Source of the DNA: Clostridia bacterium
GTDB lineage: Bacteria > Bacillota_A > Clostridia > Oscillospirales > CAG-272
Direction: 5' to 3'
Length of the DNA stretch: 5,285 nt
Assembly (NCBI GenBank): GCA_017542695.1
Contig: JAFXWT010000376.1
Span: 1-5,285 of the forward strand
Numbering within the stretch: position 1 is the stretch's first letter; each line of letters starts with the position of its first letter. A model generated the notes under the pieces. The model was not told the origin of the DNA. It saw only the letters and a list, made by a program, of their open reading frames with translations, and ran no database searches. The position numbers and the translations under genes are program-made. This document shows positions 4,555 to 5,285 of the stretch, piece after piece.

Positions 4555-4752
4555 TCAAAGCGCCTTGATCAAGTCGATTGTACCGTTCTCGAACAGTTTT
4601 TTGATATGCTCGATGGCCTGTGTCTGCGTCCACTCGCAGGTTTCGGTGTAGTATTTCATGAGCGCCGCGACGCCTTCTTTTCGGGTGCCTGTTGCCTCGC
4701 AGAGCGCCGCGAGCTCGGCTGGTATTGCTGCCTTGTTCTTGTTATCGTTCAT
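4555..4752 (-). CDS. Small conserved-looking protein of unknown function (65 aa)
   Basis: Not recognised. The 65-aa product is soluble and mostly helical, with no signal peptide or membrane segment. Residues 8-20 (AAIPAELAALCEA) and 27-52 (an aromatic-rich stretch with MKYYTETCEWTQ) look like two or three helices; Cys18 and Cys39 are the only cysteines. I chose ATG at 4750-4752 because a perfect AAGGAGG (4761-4767) lies 8 nt ahead. An in-frame GTG at 4759-4761 overlaps that site and is rejected. The gene starts 13 nt after the 108-aa gene, whose TAA stop is embedded in the ribosome binding site, so the two are translated as a coupled pair. Such small pairs are common in integrative elements near restriction loci; any anti-restriction or regulatory role is speculation. 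Confidence 0.72.
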   Translation of the reverse strand: MNDNKNKAAIPAELAALCEATGTRKEGVAALMKYYTETCEWTQTQAIEHIKKLFENGTIDLIKAL

Positions 4753-4760
4753 CGCCCGCA

Positions 4761-4767
4761 CCTCCTT
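4761..4767 (-). promoter_or_regulatory. Ribosome binding site overlapping the stop of the 108-aa gene
   Basis: TTAAGGAGGTG: the AAGGAGG overlaps the TAA stop (4766-4768) of the upstream gene and decides the ATG start of the 65-aa gene, 8 nt downstream. Confidence 0.8.
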
Positions 4768-5092
4768 AATATCCTTCCTTGGTGATCCGCTTGTCGCAGC
4801 GTTCCATCAGCCATGCCTTGCCGCAGAAGTTGATGTCCCGCAGTTCCTTCTCGACCGTCGCCGGATTGAAGCAGCAGTATCCTTCGCCGTAGATTTCCGT
4901 GGTCGCCATCCCGTAGAGCTCTGTGACCAGCCCTTCGTGATCCGCGAGCTGCGCTTTCGCGCTCTTGTATTCCGGTTCGTCCTGCCCGTAGTCGAGCAGC
5001 GTGTTTTCCAGCCCGCCGAGCAGGTCGTTGGCTGCGTGCTTGATGTTGTAGAATGCCTTTCTTTCTCTCTGGTTCATTTCGCTTACTTTCAT
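4766..5092 (-). CDS. Small protein of unknown function (108 aa), mobile-element style
   Basis: Not recognised by name. The protein is soluble, acidic in its middle part, and mostly helical up to about residue 60 (NQRERKAFYNIKHAANDLLG at 7-26). The C-terminal half has an aromatic and cysteine-rich stretch (GYCCFNP at 71-77, INFCGKAW at 87-94, Cys99), which could bind a metal, but no standard motif is present. I chose ATG at 5090-5092, with AAGGAAG about 8 nt ahead. A frame continuing upstream to a TTG at 5179 gives 29 more residues with no ribosome binding site and low-complexity content, so I reject it. Met6 is an alternative start with a weaker site. It is the first gene of a coupled pair with the 65-aa gene. 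No promoter of good quality was found upstream. Confidence 0.7.
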   Translation of the reverse strand: MKVSEMNQRERKAFYNIKHAANDLLGGLENTLLDYGQDEPEYKSAKAQLADHEGLVTELYGMATTEIYGEGYCCFNPATVEKELRDINFCGKAWLMERCDKRITKEGY

Positions 5093-5285
5093 GGTGGGTG
5101 CTTCCTTGTTTTTTGGTAGGACAATTAAGCCAGAAAGAAGCGAAGAAGTCCAGAAGAAAGTGCGAGAATTAGCAATCAAGACACAAAGAAAATGGCGTTT
5201 GGCACCCGATCCGGCACCATAATCGTTATTTGGGCGTTTTCGCTACCTGTTTTTCCGGCCTGCAATCGCAAAAACAGCCCGTTTC
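5093..5285. other. Intergenic stretch at the right edge, no gene supported
   Basis: On the minus strand a frame open from the edge runs 35 codons to a stop at 5176-5178. It could be the 3' end of a gene outside the window but is too short to recognise. An 8-bp inverted repeat (5247-5254 with 5270-5277) has an AT-only stem core and no T-run on the gene strand. Purine-rich near-repeats of GAAGAAG lie at about 5130-5160. Confidence 0.4.

Noticed and set aside
5247..5277. 8-bp inverted repeat CTGTTTTT and AAAAACAG as a terminator
   Set aside because: The stem is nearly all A-T, the loop is 15 nt, and no T-run follows on the gene strand.
5176..5283. Minus-strand frame open to the right edge, 35 codons before a stop
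   Set aside because: Too short to recognise and with no supporting context; it may be the tail of a gene outside the window or chance.

Overview
The window looks like a piece of an anaerobic Firmicute chromosome, probably a Clostridia or Oscillospiraceae-type gut bacterium. The grounds are roughly 50% GC, strong AAGGAGG-type ribosome binding sites, sigma-A promoters with 17-bp spacers, and protein families typical of such anaerobes. This is inference from style, not from a match. All genes that can be supported lie on the minus strand, so the window reads from right to left.

Right half (about 5285 to 2660) is accessory DNA. Two unrecognised small genes (108 and 65 aa, tightly coupled) come first. 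A strong promoter with a 12-bp inverted repeat laid over its -35 element follows. It drives a two-gene unit: a Fic-domain protein (320 aa) and, overlapping it by 8 nt, the N-terminal half of a type I restriction-modification methyltransferase, hsdM. The Fic protein carries Gln where the catalytic His of the Fic motif should be. hsdM stops exactly before the AdoMet-binding motif I, where the sequence switches to unrelated DNA. That DNA carries two 14-bp direct repeats at a 19-bp period, possibly an insertion sequence end, next to what may be half of a broken terminator. This appears to be a decayed restriction-modification locus at the border of a mobile or horizontally acquired region.

Left half (about 2640 to 1) is an oxidative-stress and redox region. 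A TetR-family regulator with its own promoter ends in a strong hairpin terminator. Past it, a near-consensus promoter with a 14-bp palindrome just downstream of the -10 drives a three-gene operon: a bacterioferritin-like protein with several lost metal and heme ligands, a flavodoxin-like oxidoreductase with a CX2CX2CX7C cysteine cluster, and a 60-aa winged-helix protein. A terminator-like hairpin separates these from ohrR (a peroxide-sensing MarR regulator with its reactive cysteine), whose stop codon overlaps the start of a glutathione peroxidase that runs off the left edge. OhrR probably controls that peroxidase, and the neighbouring operon fits handling of iron and reactive oxygen in an anaerobe.
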